DNA from: Prorocentrum cordatum
Taxonomy: Eukaryota; Sar; Dinophyceae; Prorocentrales; Prorocentraceae
DNA length: 64,000 bases
Reading direction: 5' to 3'
Assembly: GCA_963575745.1 (NCBI GenBank)
Contig: CAUYUJ010005669.1
Location: forward strand, 1,083,628 to 1,147,627
A program made the translations under genes and the position numbers. Position 1 is the stretch's first letter. Each line of letters begins with the position of its first letter. Below are positions 42,581 through 54,844 of the stretch, piece by piece. The notes beneath the pieces were generated by a model. It saw only the letters and a list, made by a program, of their open reading frames with translations, was not told where the DNA came from and did no database searches.

Positions 42581-43015
42581 TCAGTTAGCGCCAGGGCTCG
42601 GGATATCCCCTAACATGTCGTGTGCCATTTGTGCCGCGGCGCCGTCCGCTGAGCCGTCGTCGGGCAGCGCGGTGAGGGGGGCGCCGGTGTCCTCCTCGAC
42701 GCGGCCCCTGCGGTCTAGTGCGCTGGCGATGTCTTGAATGGTCAGTATAGTGCGCCACTCTGGCTGGCGCGGGATGGGGCGCGGCAGGATGCGCGCGCAA
42801 GATCCCCACCCCACTTTAGGGGGCCATCTGATCACCGCGTGCTTCTGGGCAAACAAGAGCGACGAATGGCGGGCGCGACATTGTCGCGGTGGCCCAGCCA
42901 GTGCGCCGCCAGTGAGCCAGCCGCCAATCAGCAGCCTTCGTGCCCTCATTCTTTCACTTAGCCCGCGAGATGCACCTCTGCGCGAATGGCCCCAGATATC
43001 GAATGTGCGGGTCAC
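42581..43015 (-). CDS. N-terminal frame of the minus-strand cluster
   Basis: It reads MTRTFDIWGHSRRGASRGLS, HAVIRWPPKVGWGSCARILP, RTILTIQDIASALDRRGRVE and ends ...DIPSPGAN with TGA at 42581-42583. The same register stays open into the RING-like frame (GQWLSAVMRLILRPHYRSLL). Function unknown. This is the first coding signal on the minus strand after the gene-free 43-46 kb region. Confidence 0.4.
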   Translation of the reverse strand: MTRTFDIWGHSRRGASRGLSERMRARRLLIGGWLTGGALAGPPRQCRARHSSLLFAQKHAVIRWPPKVGWGSCARILPRPIPRQPEWRTILTIQDIASALDRRGRVEEDTGAPLTALPDDGSADGAAAQMAHDMLGDIPSPGAN

Positions 43016-43839
43016 GGCGACAAGGGGGAATGTCGCCTGCGTTCTCGGCCATCCAGGATGGGGCAGACCAGGGCCCCCCAGCGAGGCGCGTGATGCCCAC
43101 CCTTGATATCAAACCCCTTGGATACTTCATTGTCAATCCATTGCCTCTTTCGCCGATCGCGCGCTCTCAAGTCGAGGCCAGCAATCGCCGAGGAACGTTC
43201 CTGGCGCCAGCGCCAATCCGCGGGCCGTAGACCCCGATTCCCCGACTGCAATTGCCTCGCGAAGCCCCGACCAAAGCATTTGTCGATCGCGGTGGCCGGG
43301 CGCGGCACGCGGCGCGCGCGTGCTTTTTGGATTCTCGAGACGGCTCCGCTGCAGACGGAGCTCAAACGTGTTCCCAGACGGAAGCAATTCAATTTTGCGC
43401 AAGCATAACGCCCGCCGTCCGCCCACGCGCCTTCGAATAATTAGCGATCCGCCTCCGGGATTGCATTCCCGCCCTCAATTAGGCGGGCAACGATCGTGCC
43501 TAGTTCGAAAGCCACTTCTTGGCTAACCCAGCGATGATCGGATGAACTGGCCAGCGCCGCCCCCGGCATGCCCGCGCTGTGCCATGAGACAATAACTAAG
43601 CAAGAGCGGCCCATTTGGGCCCGTGGTTGGAACCTATGCCCCACCGGGCGCCACCCGGAATTTCTGGTTTAAATGCACCCTGTCATGGAAGATCACAATG
43701 CCCCCCCATTCGATCTGGCGATCAAGATGCACGACCCAAGCCTGGCCAGCCATGACGGGGTCAAGCCGCCCGCCCCGGCGGCGCCCACCGCGCTCGACTT
43801 GCGCGACCGCTGGGGGCGGGCCGCCCTCGACGGATTGCC
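43016..43839. other. Upstream flank of the minus-strand cluster, no supported gene
   Basis: Mixed GC-rich sequence with short overlapping frames on both strands. I see no TATA box or leader relict here. Confidence 0.4.
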
Positions 43840-44240
43840 CGTTAAACCCATGAACCCCTTGGCCCCGTTAAACCCTGAGACCCTCAGCCCCTTAAATTCC
43901 TCGAGCCCGCCAAGACTCTTAAACCCTTGAACCCCTTGAAATTGAGCCCGCCAAACCCCTCGAACCCCTTGGGCCCTTGAACCCCTGAGTCACCGCGAAC
44001 CCCTTAAACCCTTGAGCCCCTCAAAGCCGCAAGCCCTTAAACACTCGGACCCCCCACCCCCCCCCCAAAAAAAAAAAACTCGACAAACCTTGCAACCATT
44101 AAACCCTTTAAACCATCGCAGCCCTCAAACCCCTCAGAGCCATCGAAGCCCTTGAACCCCTCAAACCCCGTGCGCCGTTCAAGCCCTCGCGCCCTCAAAC
44201 CCTTAAACCATTGTATATATATATATATGCACTAAGCCCT
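43840..44240. repeat. Degenerate telomere-like CCCTTAAAC/CCCTTGAAC repeats, block 1
   Basis: Irregular units such as CCCTTAAACCC, CCCTTGAACCCC and CCTCAAACCC. They resemble diverged copies of CCCTAAA, the complement of the TTTAGGG telomere repeat reported for dinoflagellates. Not a perfect telomere array. Block 2 continues after the CA tract. Confidence 0.6.
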
Positions 44241-44289
44241 TCGAACCCCCTGAAACCCTCGAGCGCCCCCCCCCCCCCCCCCCCCCCCC

Positions 44290-44830
<541 letters not shown>

Positions 44831-44879
44831 ACCACCACCCCACCACCCCCCACCCCCCCCCAAAAAAAAAAAAACTCAA

Positions 44880-45187
44880 GACCCTCTTTAGACCCCGCAA
44901 CACCATCAGCATGTAAACCCCCGAACACCTTCCAAACCCTCACGCCCCACCCCCGAACCCCCCCCCCCCCCTCCCCGCGCGCAAAAAAAAACATCGAAAC
45001 CCTCAAACCCCTTAAAACCCTTCAACACATTAAACCCTGAACCCCTCAAACCCAATAGATCCTTTAACCCTTGAGCCCTTCCGAAATTAAACCCATAACC
45101 CCATGAACCCATAAGCACTCGAGCCTCTAAGACCCTTAACCCTTAAACCTTGAAGCCCTTGAACCCTCCAAAACCCCTTGAACCCTT
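44880..45187. repeat. Degenerate telomere-like repeats, block 2
   Basis: Same CCCTTAAACCTTGAAGCCC-type irregular units as block 1, with a C tract near 44955. It merges directly into the 269-bp satellite. Confidence 0.6.
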
Positions 45188-45955
45188 TGCACGACGGTGC
45201 AGAAATCGCCCGGGCGCCCCGAATGCGAGCGCGACCGCCCCAAATCATGGGCCAGAACCGCGCGCGCGCCCTCAATTAAGGCCCGGGCCGCCTCGGCGAC
45301 CTCAATCGACGGCGGAGGCCGCCTGGGCGCCCTCAAGAAGCGCGCGGCAGAGCCCCCGGGCGCCCTCGCCCCCGCGCCCTGAACCTCACCCGCAACGCTT
45401 AGCCCTAACGCCGAGGACGGCACAGCCTGTCGCCTGAGGGCTCGGCGCAAATATCCTGCACGACTAAGCAGAAATCGCCTGGGCGCCTCAGAAAAAGAGC
45501 GACCGCCCCAAATTGAAGGCCGGAACCGCGCGCGCGCCCGCAGCCAAGGTCTGGGCCGCCTCGGCGATCTTAATTGAAGGCGGAGGCCGTCTGGGCGCAC
45601 ATCAGAAGCGCGCCGCAGACCCCCCTAGGCGCCCTTACCTCCGCGCCCCTAACCTCACTCGCAATGCTTAGCCCTAGCGCCGAGGGCGGCACAGCCCGTC
45701 GCCTGGGGGCTCGGGGATACTATCCTGCATGACTAAGCAGAAATCGCCTGGGCGCCCCAACTAAGGGCACGACCGCCCCGAATTAAAGGCCGCAGCCGCG
45801 CGCGCGCGCCCTCAATTAAGGCATGGGCCGCCTCGGCGACCTCAAACAAGGGCGGAGGCCGCCTGGGCGCCCTTAACAAGAGCGCGGCGGACCCCCCAGG
45901 CGCCCGTATACCTCCGCGCCCTCAACCTCACCCGTAACGCTTAACCCTATCGGGG
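45188..45955. repeat. 269-bp satellite, about 2.8 copies
   Basis: GCAGAAATCGCCTGGGCGCC starts units at 45199, 45468 and 45737, exactly 269 bp apart. The third is truncated near 45955 at CTTAACCCTATCGGGG. Units are roughly 80-85% similar by eye and contain GGCGCCCT, GCGCGCGC and CCTCGGCGA words. Confidence 0.9.
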
Positions 45956-46020
45956 GATGGATGTTGCTCCACCTCTCCTCTTACCTCCCTCGTGCGGGCG
46001 GCATGGGGTTTCGTCCAATG

Positions 46021-46070
46021 CGTTGCTGCGCAGAGCGTCTAACACATGATCATCGGCTCGATTCCTGCCG
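46021..46070 (+). other. Degenerate tRNA-like segment (B-box match)
   Basis: GGCTCGATTCC (46055-46065) matches the Pol III B-box consensus GGTTCRANTCC except at one base. It is preceded by AGAGCGTCTAACACATGATCAT, which resembles a Met-CAT tRNA anticodon region, but the stems do not pair. It is at best a tRNA-derived SINE head or pseudogene, just upstream of the retroelement-like tail. Confidence 0.25.
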
Positions 46071-46247
46071 CGACGCCACAATCAGCCGTCTGCGCCGAGC
46101 GCCAGTGTTTTCACGCGCGCCCAAAAATTCGGACGGCACGTGCTCGCACATAGGCGGCGGTTCTTCGGACCTGGGGTCGGCCACAGGTGGGACGGCCCAA
46201 GCGAGCAAGTCCAGGTCTCCGTTCGCAGGAGTTTGACGGGCACTCCC

Positions 46248-46959
46248 TCGGCAGGACCAGGCTTACGCAGGCCTTGTCCAACAAAAATCGCACGCGCACG
46301 CCGTCGAGCAGCCCGCCCCGAAGCGGAGTGGGCTGCCTGGCTCAATCACCAAGCCGATAAAGCCGCGAAGTCAGAAGCTCGCCTCCGCGGCACCTCCACC
46401 CCCGTCGCCGCCAATCTCGAGAACCGGCTCGCGAGGATGAAGCAACTCCTTCGAGGGGTCGCCCGCGTGCTGCGCACGGGCCCCACCCCGAAACAAGAAT
46501 GGGCCGAGCTGCGCGGGCCGCCCGTCTCGCGTGGCAGCCGCCATGATCGCCCACGAAGTCGTCGTGGTCGGCAAGAATCGCTGGCAATGCGTCCGCTGCC
46601 TGCGTTTCAAGACGACGCGCGAGGCCAGCATCGACCGCAAGGAATGCCGAGGAGTCGAAGATCGGCCTCCCAGTTTTGCCTGTGTAGAGTCCCATTTGGA
46701 CACCCACGACTTCGAATGGTGTGAGCGCTCGGCCAAGCCTGGAGCTCCCGTCGGCGAGTTTGTACTGTTTTGTAAGAAGTGTTCCATGTACACGACCAGC
46801 AAGCCTGCTGGTCTCGGGAGCCCTTGTGCCCCCGAAAATATCCTTCGGTGGAAGATTTCCGAGGCGGCGATGCACAAGCGGAGGCGGTTCTGGAAGGGCG
46901 AGAATCCCAAGTGCGGCGAGAGCGCGACGATAATCGCGAGCTGGCCGATTGCCCGTTAA
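46248..46959 (+). pseudogene. 3' end of a retroelement-type ORF with a CxxC zinc-ribbon (frameshifted)
   Basis: The first frame reads RRAARPEAEWAAWLNHQADK with AAKSEARLRG. The W-x-x-x-N-x-x-AD-x-x-A pattern resembles the end of an RNase H domain, and ENLENRLARMKQLLRGV-like helix follows. Near 46520 the frame changes and continues as IAHEVVVVGKNRWQCVRCLR, a cysteine-containing middle, FVLFCKKCSMYTTSKPAGLG and a basic tail to TAA at 46957. Two CxxC pairs (WQCVRC and FCKKC) form a zinc-ribbon-like module of the kind found at the C-terminus of dinoflagellate reverse-transcriptase proteins. No RT or endonuclease is present upstream, so this is a 5'-truncated copy. Confidence 0.45.
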
Positions 46960-47049
46960 GCGCTCAAAACACCGGTGCCTACGTCTGTGTAGGCCTGCGC
47001 ATGGCGCCGTTTTTCGTTCGTTGGCTCCCTTTGGCCCACATCGCAGGAG

Positions 47050-47990
47050 AGGAAAAAACCTCCTCCTCCTCCTCCTCCTCCTCCCCCTCCTCCTCCTCCT
47101 CCTCCTCGTCCTCCTCCTCCTCCTCCTGCCCTCCTCCTCCTCCTCCACCTCACCGTGGAGGCACGCTGGCGGCATTCAGGGGTGGAGCGGCACGGGGGGT
47201 CTTTCAGAAGGGACCAGAGGCCTCCAAGAAAGTTTCTCGGAAGGCAGGAGGTCGTCTGAGACCCCCCCCTCTCGGCATTCTCGCCCTGCCCCCCCTTGCC
47301 CTGCCCCTGACCAACATCCGCCCCAAAAGTCCCGTCTTCGTGACCCTCCGGCCCCGACGTTGGCCAGCTTTCCAGACCGCGCCCAGCCGCGGCGACGAGG
47401 ACCTCCAGGAGCGCCGAGAGTTTCCAACACGACGACGGCGCCGACTCCGACATCTGCGGACGGCGGCGGCCTCGACGGCGGCGACGACGTCGACGTCTTG
47501 TGGCTTCGGCGGGCACGGCCCCGCAGACCGTGCACACGGTGGGCTGCACCCGCGCGATCGCCTCCACGCGCGGGTTGGCGGGGCTGGAGGCGGAGGGGCG
47601 AATGCGAGCGGCACCCACGGCTTGGGGGGAGGAGGGGGGGGTGCAGCAGCAGGAGCACGAGGGGGGGGCGATGCTGGGGGCGAGGGCGCAGGAGCGAGGA
47701 GGGAGAAGGGCGGGATGGGCGGCAGGATGAGAGGAGGGGGGGTGGAGAGGACGAATGGGGAGGGGAGGTGAGATGATCAGGAAAGCGGGGGGACGGGGGG
47801 AGAAGAAGGGCAGAGGGGGAGAGGGAGGACGGGAGGGCAAAGGAATGAGGGGTAATGAAGTTGGGTGGAGTGGAGGAAGGAGGAGGGAGGTATGGAGGAG
47901 GGGAGGAGGGAGAAGTGAACAGGGAGGAAGATAGGAGGAAGGCAAGATGAGAAAGGGGATGGACAAGCTAGGTGCGCTCGCGCCACATCT
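47050..47990. repeat. CCT tract, GC-rich spacer and GGA/GGGG-rich tract
   Basis: 47056-47152 is (TCC)n-like, and 47620-47950 is GGA/GGGG-rich. The 47160-47600 middle is open in several frames with no recognisable domain. Confidence 0.7.
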
Positions 47991-48107
47991 GACATCCTAG
48001 CATTCCCTCCCATCCCTTCTCATTGCGTTGATTGTTTCTATCCGCGGACGCATATTATAGCCTGACGTATCGGACCTGTGGGGAAGGCGGAAATGCGAGA
48101 CTTGTGC

Positions 48108-48420
48108 AATATGTGGCACCTATGGACTTCTTTGGCCTGTGGGACATGTGGGACCTGTGGCGCAGCTGGGGACTGAACCGGTGGGTCCTGTAGGACCTGC
48201 GGGGACCTGCGGGGACCTGTGGGACCTGCGGGACCTGTCGGACTAGTGGGACCTGTGGGAAATGCGGGGACCTGCGAAACCTGTAGGGCCCGTCGAACCT
48301 GTCAGACCTGTGGTACCTGTGGGACAACCTGCGACGCCTGTGGGTCCTGTGGGACCTGTGAGACCTGTGGGACCTACGAGATCTGCGAAACCTGAACGAC
48401 CTGCGAGACCAGCGGGATCC
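48108..48420. repeat. 9-bp minisatellite (GGACCTGTG)
   Basis: About 30 diverged copies of GGACCTGTG/GGACCTGCG. In the in-phase frames it reads as three-residue repeats such as RPV/GPV. An A20 run follows at 48431-48451. Confidence 0.9.
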
Positions 48421-48451
48421 AGAGAAAAAACAAAAAAAAAAAAAAAAAAAA

Positions 48452-49085
48452 ACGCTGGGGCGGAAGCAACATTCTGAACTACGAGAGCACAACGCCAATC
48501 CGAAAATGAGGCTCACGCTGAGGCGAAGGCACCATCTTTGAAAAACTGAAACAAACGGATTGAACAAGAACCCACGTCGAATGAACAGATGGGCCCAATA
48601 AAGCAGGACGCGGATGGGGGCGGGAGATATTCCGGACAACTTCAGGGGAGAGAGAAGAGTACTTTTCATATTGAGTATCTGTGGAGGGAAAGGAAGAGGG
48701 AGCAGGAGCAGCAGGAGATGATGACATTGGAATGCACGGGAGAGCGATGGGGGCTCAGGGGGGTGCAAGGAAGCACCGCCCCGAACATCAAAATTCCTAC
48801 CGTCAGATCAGAATAGAACACCAAAGCGTTCCTCCGACATGAAGCTTGCCATGGTGGCAGTTCGAAGGGGGGAAGGGGAGCCCGTGGGCCTTGGGAAAGA
48901 AACTCCAGGATGTTTGTTACAACAGCAACGAAGCACGTGGGCACACGGCGTTCCACCAAAATCTCGCAAAATGATGATTTGATGTTTCGTCACCACAAAC
49001 ACTGGTTGCGCGCATACCTGCGCAGTGTGATGTGTCAGTGCGTCACGTGTTTTCTTGACAGCATTGGAGTCTCCACGCATACACA
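48452..49085. other. Intergenic, no supported gene
   Basis: Relatively AT-balanced unique sequence with no frame of note. Confidence 0.5.
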
Positions 49086-49300
49086 CATATATCTATATAT
49101 ATATATACAAACAAACACATATATACATAAACCTATATACATATGAACAAAATATATGTTTCGTATGTGTATACATGTCTATGTTCACATATGTACATAT
49201 ATATAGATGTGTGTATAACGTATATGTGTGTATGTATGTATGGGTGTATGTACATGTAAAGGGGAGAGAGACAGAGAGAGAGAGAGAGAGAGAAAAAACA
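49086..49300. repeat. (TA)n/(TATG)n and (GA)n microsatellites
   Basis: TATATATA and ATGTATGT runs followed by a GA run at 49264-49295. A second TATA/TGTA block lies at 49720-49795. Confidence 0.9.
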
Positions 49301-49309
49301 AATGTCCTG

Positions 49310-49680
49310 GCCGTCGCTGCACTCGGCTCGTTTGGGGGTCTTCTTGGGCCATCTTGGAGCGATCTCGGGGGCCTCTTCGGCTGTTTCGGGCGCTCTGGAG
49401 ACCGACATCTAAGGAAAACCATACGTTTTGACTCCCCGGGGTCTTTTGCGAATCGATTTCGGGCCCCCTTGGGCCACGTGGGGAGCCCGCGGGGCCGTCG
49501 AGTGCCCATGTTGGGCCATATTGGGCACATCGTGGCCGTTTGGGGGAGCTCGTCGGGCCCTCATAAAGCCTCTTCGGGCTCTCCGGGGCATTTCTGGGCA
49601 CTCTGGGGCCGTCCCAGGCCTTCCTGGGGCGCTCCGGAAAATAGCCCCCGCGGCAGGGCCCAGAATTGTGCTAGGTCCGT
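49310..49680. repeat. Degenerate GGGCCnTnTTGGGC interspersed repeat
   Basis: Loose repeats with TTGGGCCATCTTGGAGC, TTTCGGGCGCTCTGG and similar words at 15-30-bp spacing. Comparable sequence occurs at 50235-50400, 50480-50650 and 50880-50960. Confidence 0.5.
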
Positions 49681-50852
49681 TTATCCATGTATCGAAGGAC
49701 TCTTTCTATGCGCGCGGCGATATATGTGTAAACATGTATATATGTATATACATGTATATATGTGTATATATATACATACAACACAAACATACATACTATA
49801 ACCACGCGCGCTACGCGCGCGTTTAGGTTCTACCAACGGCATCCTGGCGCCAAGAGATGTCACGGCAAGCAGTGCCATCGACAGCGGATCTCGCTCCAGA
49901 GGGCCCTGACGGGCGACCCTCCTGGAGCCTAGGACTTCTCGCACCGCGCTGCCGGCAAGAGGAGGAGGAGGCGGCGGAGGAGGAGGAAGTGGAGGAGGAG
50001 GAGGACGAGGAGGAGGAACGGAGGTGGGGAAGTAAGAGGAGGGGCGGAAAGAGGAGGTGGAGGTGGAGGAAGAGAGGGAAGTGCGCAGCAGCAGCACCAG
50101 CAGCAGCGTGAGCAGAATGAGGAGTTGGAGCAGGGGGGGAGAAGAGGAGTAGGAAGAGGAGCAACTGGAGCTTCAGCGATCTCCGCCGCGCGCTTTGCCG
50201 CGCGCGGCCGCAGCGGAGGCCTCGTGGAAGTATTTGGAGCCGTTTTGTCGGCCAGTTGGGCCGTTTGGGGCCCAGCTTCACCTGCCTGTATTCCTGGGCC
50301 CCCTTTGGGTGCAGTTTGGGCAATCTGGGTGCCCTGTTGGGCCGTCCAAAGGCAACGTTGGGAGCCTCAGGCGCCGCAATGGGCGGCTTGGAAACCCTGA
50401 GCAATGAGTCGGGAAGCTGAAGAAGCGGGAAAGGCAGAGACCTGCAAAACACATTGAACAATTAAGTATTTGTGCGTTTGCGGGTCGTGGTGGGGCGCCT
50501 CTGGGGAGCGCCTTGGACCGTTCTTGTGGCCATATTCGGCCGTCTCGGGATGTTCGTGGCCCCTCGTGGGCGCCATTTCAGTCGTCAGGGTGCCTTCTTG
50601 GGCCGCCTTGGGGGCCTCCAGGGCCGTAGCGGGGCGGTTCTGGTGACCTGTAAGCAGCCGTGCAGCGTGGGGATGCAGAACTTGTGCTGTCAGCTGGAGA
50701 AGCAGAAGAAGGAGCAGGAGCAAGAGAAGGTGGTGGAGGAGGAAAAAGATGAGGAAGGGTGACGGTGAGGAAGCGGGGGGGGAGGGGCGGAAGGGGGAGA
50801 AGGAGGAGGAGGAGGAGGAGGAGGAGGAGGAGGAGGAGGAGGAGGAGGTGGA

Positions 50853-51006
50853 GTGCGCGCCGATCCTCCCATGCGGAGCCATCTGGGGACAAGGTTGGGA
50901 GCCTCTGGGGCCAAACCGGGACGGTCTGGGCGTCCTCTGGGGCTGCCCTGGAATTCCCTGCAAACTCTTGGGGTTATGTTGGCTCCGAGTCGCCGAACCA
51001 CTGTAA
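50853..51006. repeat. Dispersed repeat, copy 1
   Basis: GTGCGCGCCGATCCTCCCAT through GGGACGGTCTGGGCGTCCTC to GGAATTCCCTGCAAACTCTT. It matches 52376-52656 closely, where an insertion separates the last part. Confidence 0.75.
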
Positions 51007-51076
51007 TAATCCCGGCAAAGCAACCTAACTGCGATGTGTAGGAGCATGTCTGGAAGCATTCCCCTTCAGATTCGGA

Positions 51077-51907
51077 TGAGAATCAGCCTCAGCCTGTCGC
51101 AGCCTCAGCCTGCATCAGCCTCAGCCTCAGCCTCAGCCTGCCTCAGCATCAGCCTGCCTCAGCCTCAGCCTCAGCCTGCCTCAGCCTCAGCCTCAGCCTG
51201 CTTCAGCCTCAGCATCAGTCTGCCTTCAGCCTCGGCCTCAGCCTCCGCCTGCCTCAGCCTCCGCCTGCATGAGCCTCAGCCTCAGCCTCAGCCTGCCTCA
51301 GCCTCAGCCTGCCTCAGCCTCAGCCTCAGCCTGCCTCAGCCTCAGCCTCAGCCTGCTTCAGCCTCAGCCTCAGTCTGCCTTCAGCCTCGGCCTCAGCCTC
51401 AGCCTGCCTCAGCCTCAGCCTGCATCAGCCTCAGCCTCAGCCTCAGCCTGCCTCAGCATCAGCCTGCCTCAGCCTCAGCCTCAGCCTGCCTCAGCCTCAG
51501 CCTCAGCCCTTCAGCCTCAGCCTCAGCCTCAGCCTCAGCCTCAGCCTCAGCCTTCAGCCTCGGCCTCAGCCTCAGCCTGCCTCAGCCTCAGCCTGCATCA
51601 GCCTCAGCCTCAGCCTCAGCCTGCCTCAGCCTCACCCTCACCCTCAGCCTCAGCCTCAGCCTGCTTCAGCCTCAGCCTGCCTTCAGCCTCGGCCTCATCC
51701 TCAGCGTGCCTCAGCCTCAGCCTGCATCAGCCTCAGCCTCAGCCTCAGCCTGCCTCAGCATCAGCCTGCCTCAGCCTCAGCCTCAGCCTGCCTCAGCCTC
51801 AGCCTCAGCCTGCTTCAGCCTCAGCCTCAGTCTGCCTTCAGCCTCGGCCTCAGCCTCAGCCTGCCTCAGCCTCAGCCTGCCTCAGCCTCAGCATCAGCCT
51901 GCCTCAG
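51077..51907. repeat. (CAGCCT)n hexanucleotide array with CCTGCCT interruptions
   Basis: About 830 bp of CAGCCT units. Insertion of one extra base (CCTGCCT, CTTCAG) at intervals creates a higher-order pattern. Open frames with Ser/Ala/Gln/Pro are artefacts. Confidence 0.95.
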
Positions 51908-52272
51908 CATTCAAAATGTCGCCCAGGAATTTAATTCTGGGATCTCGAAGAACACGAAGTGGCCTACAGTTGGCTCCGGGCATTCAAAATCATGCCCAGG
52001 AATGGAGTTCTGGGAACTCGAGGGCCACGAAGTGGCCTACAGTTGGCTCCGGGCATTCAAAATGTGGCCCGGGAATGGAGTTCTGGGAACTCGAAGAGCA
52101 CGAAATGGCCTACAATTGGCTCCGGGCATTCAAAATGTGGCCCGGGAATGGAGTTCTGGGAACTCGAAGACCACGAAGTGGCCTACAGTTGGCTCCGGGC
52201 ATTCAGGATGAGGCCCGGGAATGGAGTTCTGGGTCCTCGAAGACCACGAAGTGTGTAACTGTTGGCTAAGAA
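51908..52272. repeat. 73-bp tandem repeat, five copies
   Basis: CATTCAAAATGTGGCCCGGG starts at 51908, 51981, 52054, 52127 and 52200, exactly 73 bp apart. It begins precisely where the CAGCCT array ends, and the last copy decays near 52260. Confidence 0.95.
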
Positions 52273-52375
52273 AAAATCCCCGGCACCCTCCCCCCCTGGG
52301 GCGTGATGATGCTCTCTTTTGACCCTACTAGAAACCTATCAGTCTTCGCTGTTGAGTAAAAACACACAATGAAAG

Positions 52376-52656
52376 TGCGCGCCGATCCTCACATGCAGAG
52401 CCATCCGGGGACAAGGTTGGGAACCTCTGGGGCCGAACCAGGACGGTCTGGGCGTCCTCTGGGGTTGCCGTGCAGCGTGGGGATGCAGAACAGGCTGCAT
52501 GGAGAAAAACGTGGAAGAATTATTTGAGCTTGGGGGAGCTTTCCTGGAGGCCTGTGGGGGACCTGTGGGAGGCCTGGGGCACCAGGCGGGAGCAGCCCCT
52601 GGAACTCCCTGCAACCTCTTGGGGTTCTCCGGGCTCCGGGTCGCCGAAGCACTGTA
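52376..52656. repeat. Dispersed repeat, copy 2 with internal insertion
   Basis: Matches 50853-50945 and, after about 110 bp of different sequence, 50945-51006 (CTGGAACTCCCTGCAACCTC, then GGGTCGCCGAAGCACTGTA). Confidence 0.75.
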
Positions 52657-52658
52657 TG

Positions 52659-52661
<3 letters not shown>

Positions 52662-52711
<50 letters not shown>
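52662..52711. repeat. (TA)n tract
   Basis: TATATA with two C interruptions, immediately after the dispersed repeat. A second TATATA run (52801-52816) leads into the inverted-termini element. Confidence 0.95.
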
Positions 52712-52717
<6 letters not shown>

Positions 52718-52843
52718 AGGAAAGCAAGGCCCCGGGCCCCCCGCGCGCCGCCGAGGTCCCTGGGCGGGACCCCCACGGCCCCACGCCCCCCCGGGATGTG
52801 TATATATATATATATACCTATACGACCACCCTTCGGGTGATAA

Positions 52844-54151
<1,308 letters not shown>

Positions 54152-54193
<42 letters not shown>

Positions 54194-54200
54194 ATATATC

Positions 54201-54232
<32 letters not shown>
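54152..54232. repeat. (TA)n tract
   Basis: Pure TA with a few breaks, adjoining the head end of copy a. Confidence 0.95.
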
Positions 54233-54549
54233 AACCCCAGGAAGCATTTAAGAACCCCCCCGGCGATATCTTAGCACCGCATTTTTATTCGATATTCCGA
54301 GGGGCCGAAATAACCGCACGATAGGTTTAGCACCCGGACACACAACAAATTCGCGGAGGCCTGGCCCCTGGGCTACAATCGAAATTCGAAATTCAAATCT
54401 GCGTGGCTCTCATGAAAGACTCAGGATGTCGCTCTGCTCCTCCTCTCCTCCTCCTCGTCTCCTCCTCCTCCTCAGGAGAAGGCCCAGAGGGGAAACCCCA
54501 GGTGACTTGGGCCCTGACAGGCCTTGGGCCCCGAGGGAAGGAGGGGGGC

Positions 54550-54675
54550 GCGGGAGGAGGAGGAGGAGGAGGAGGAGGAGGAGGAGGAGGAGGAGGAGGA
54601 GGAGGGGGCAGGAGGAAGTTCGTGGGTGGAGGAGAGGAGGAGGAGGAGGAGGATGAGGAGGAGGAGGAGGAGGGC
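54550..54675. repeat. (GGA)n tract
   Basis: GGAGGA array with minor variation. Confidence 0.95.
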
Positions 54676-54844
54676 TCCTGGTGCCAGGTAACGCTTCCAG
54701 GGTGCGGAAGGGTTATCGATTTGCCGGAAGGGGGGGGGGGTCCTAAATGCTTCCTGGGGTTATATATACACAGAGAAAGATACACACACAAGACAAGGCA
54801 CGCGTGCCAAGGATCATACAATCACAGATGCGGGACAGTGGGGG

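Noticed and set aside
34400-43015. Bacterial operon or phage contamination
   Set aside because: No ribosome-binding sites, no recognisable bacterial or phage proteins, and the region is continuous with dinoflagellate-type repeats and genes.
46021-46070. Functional tRNA-Met gene
   Set aside because: The anticodon and T stems do not pair and no acceptor stem can be drawn.
48108-48420. GPVRPVGPV repeat protein (collagen-like)
   Set aside because: Explained by the 9-bp minisatellite, with no start, signal peptide or flanking domain.
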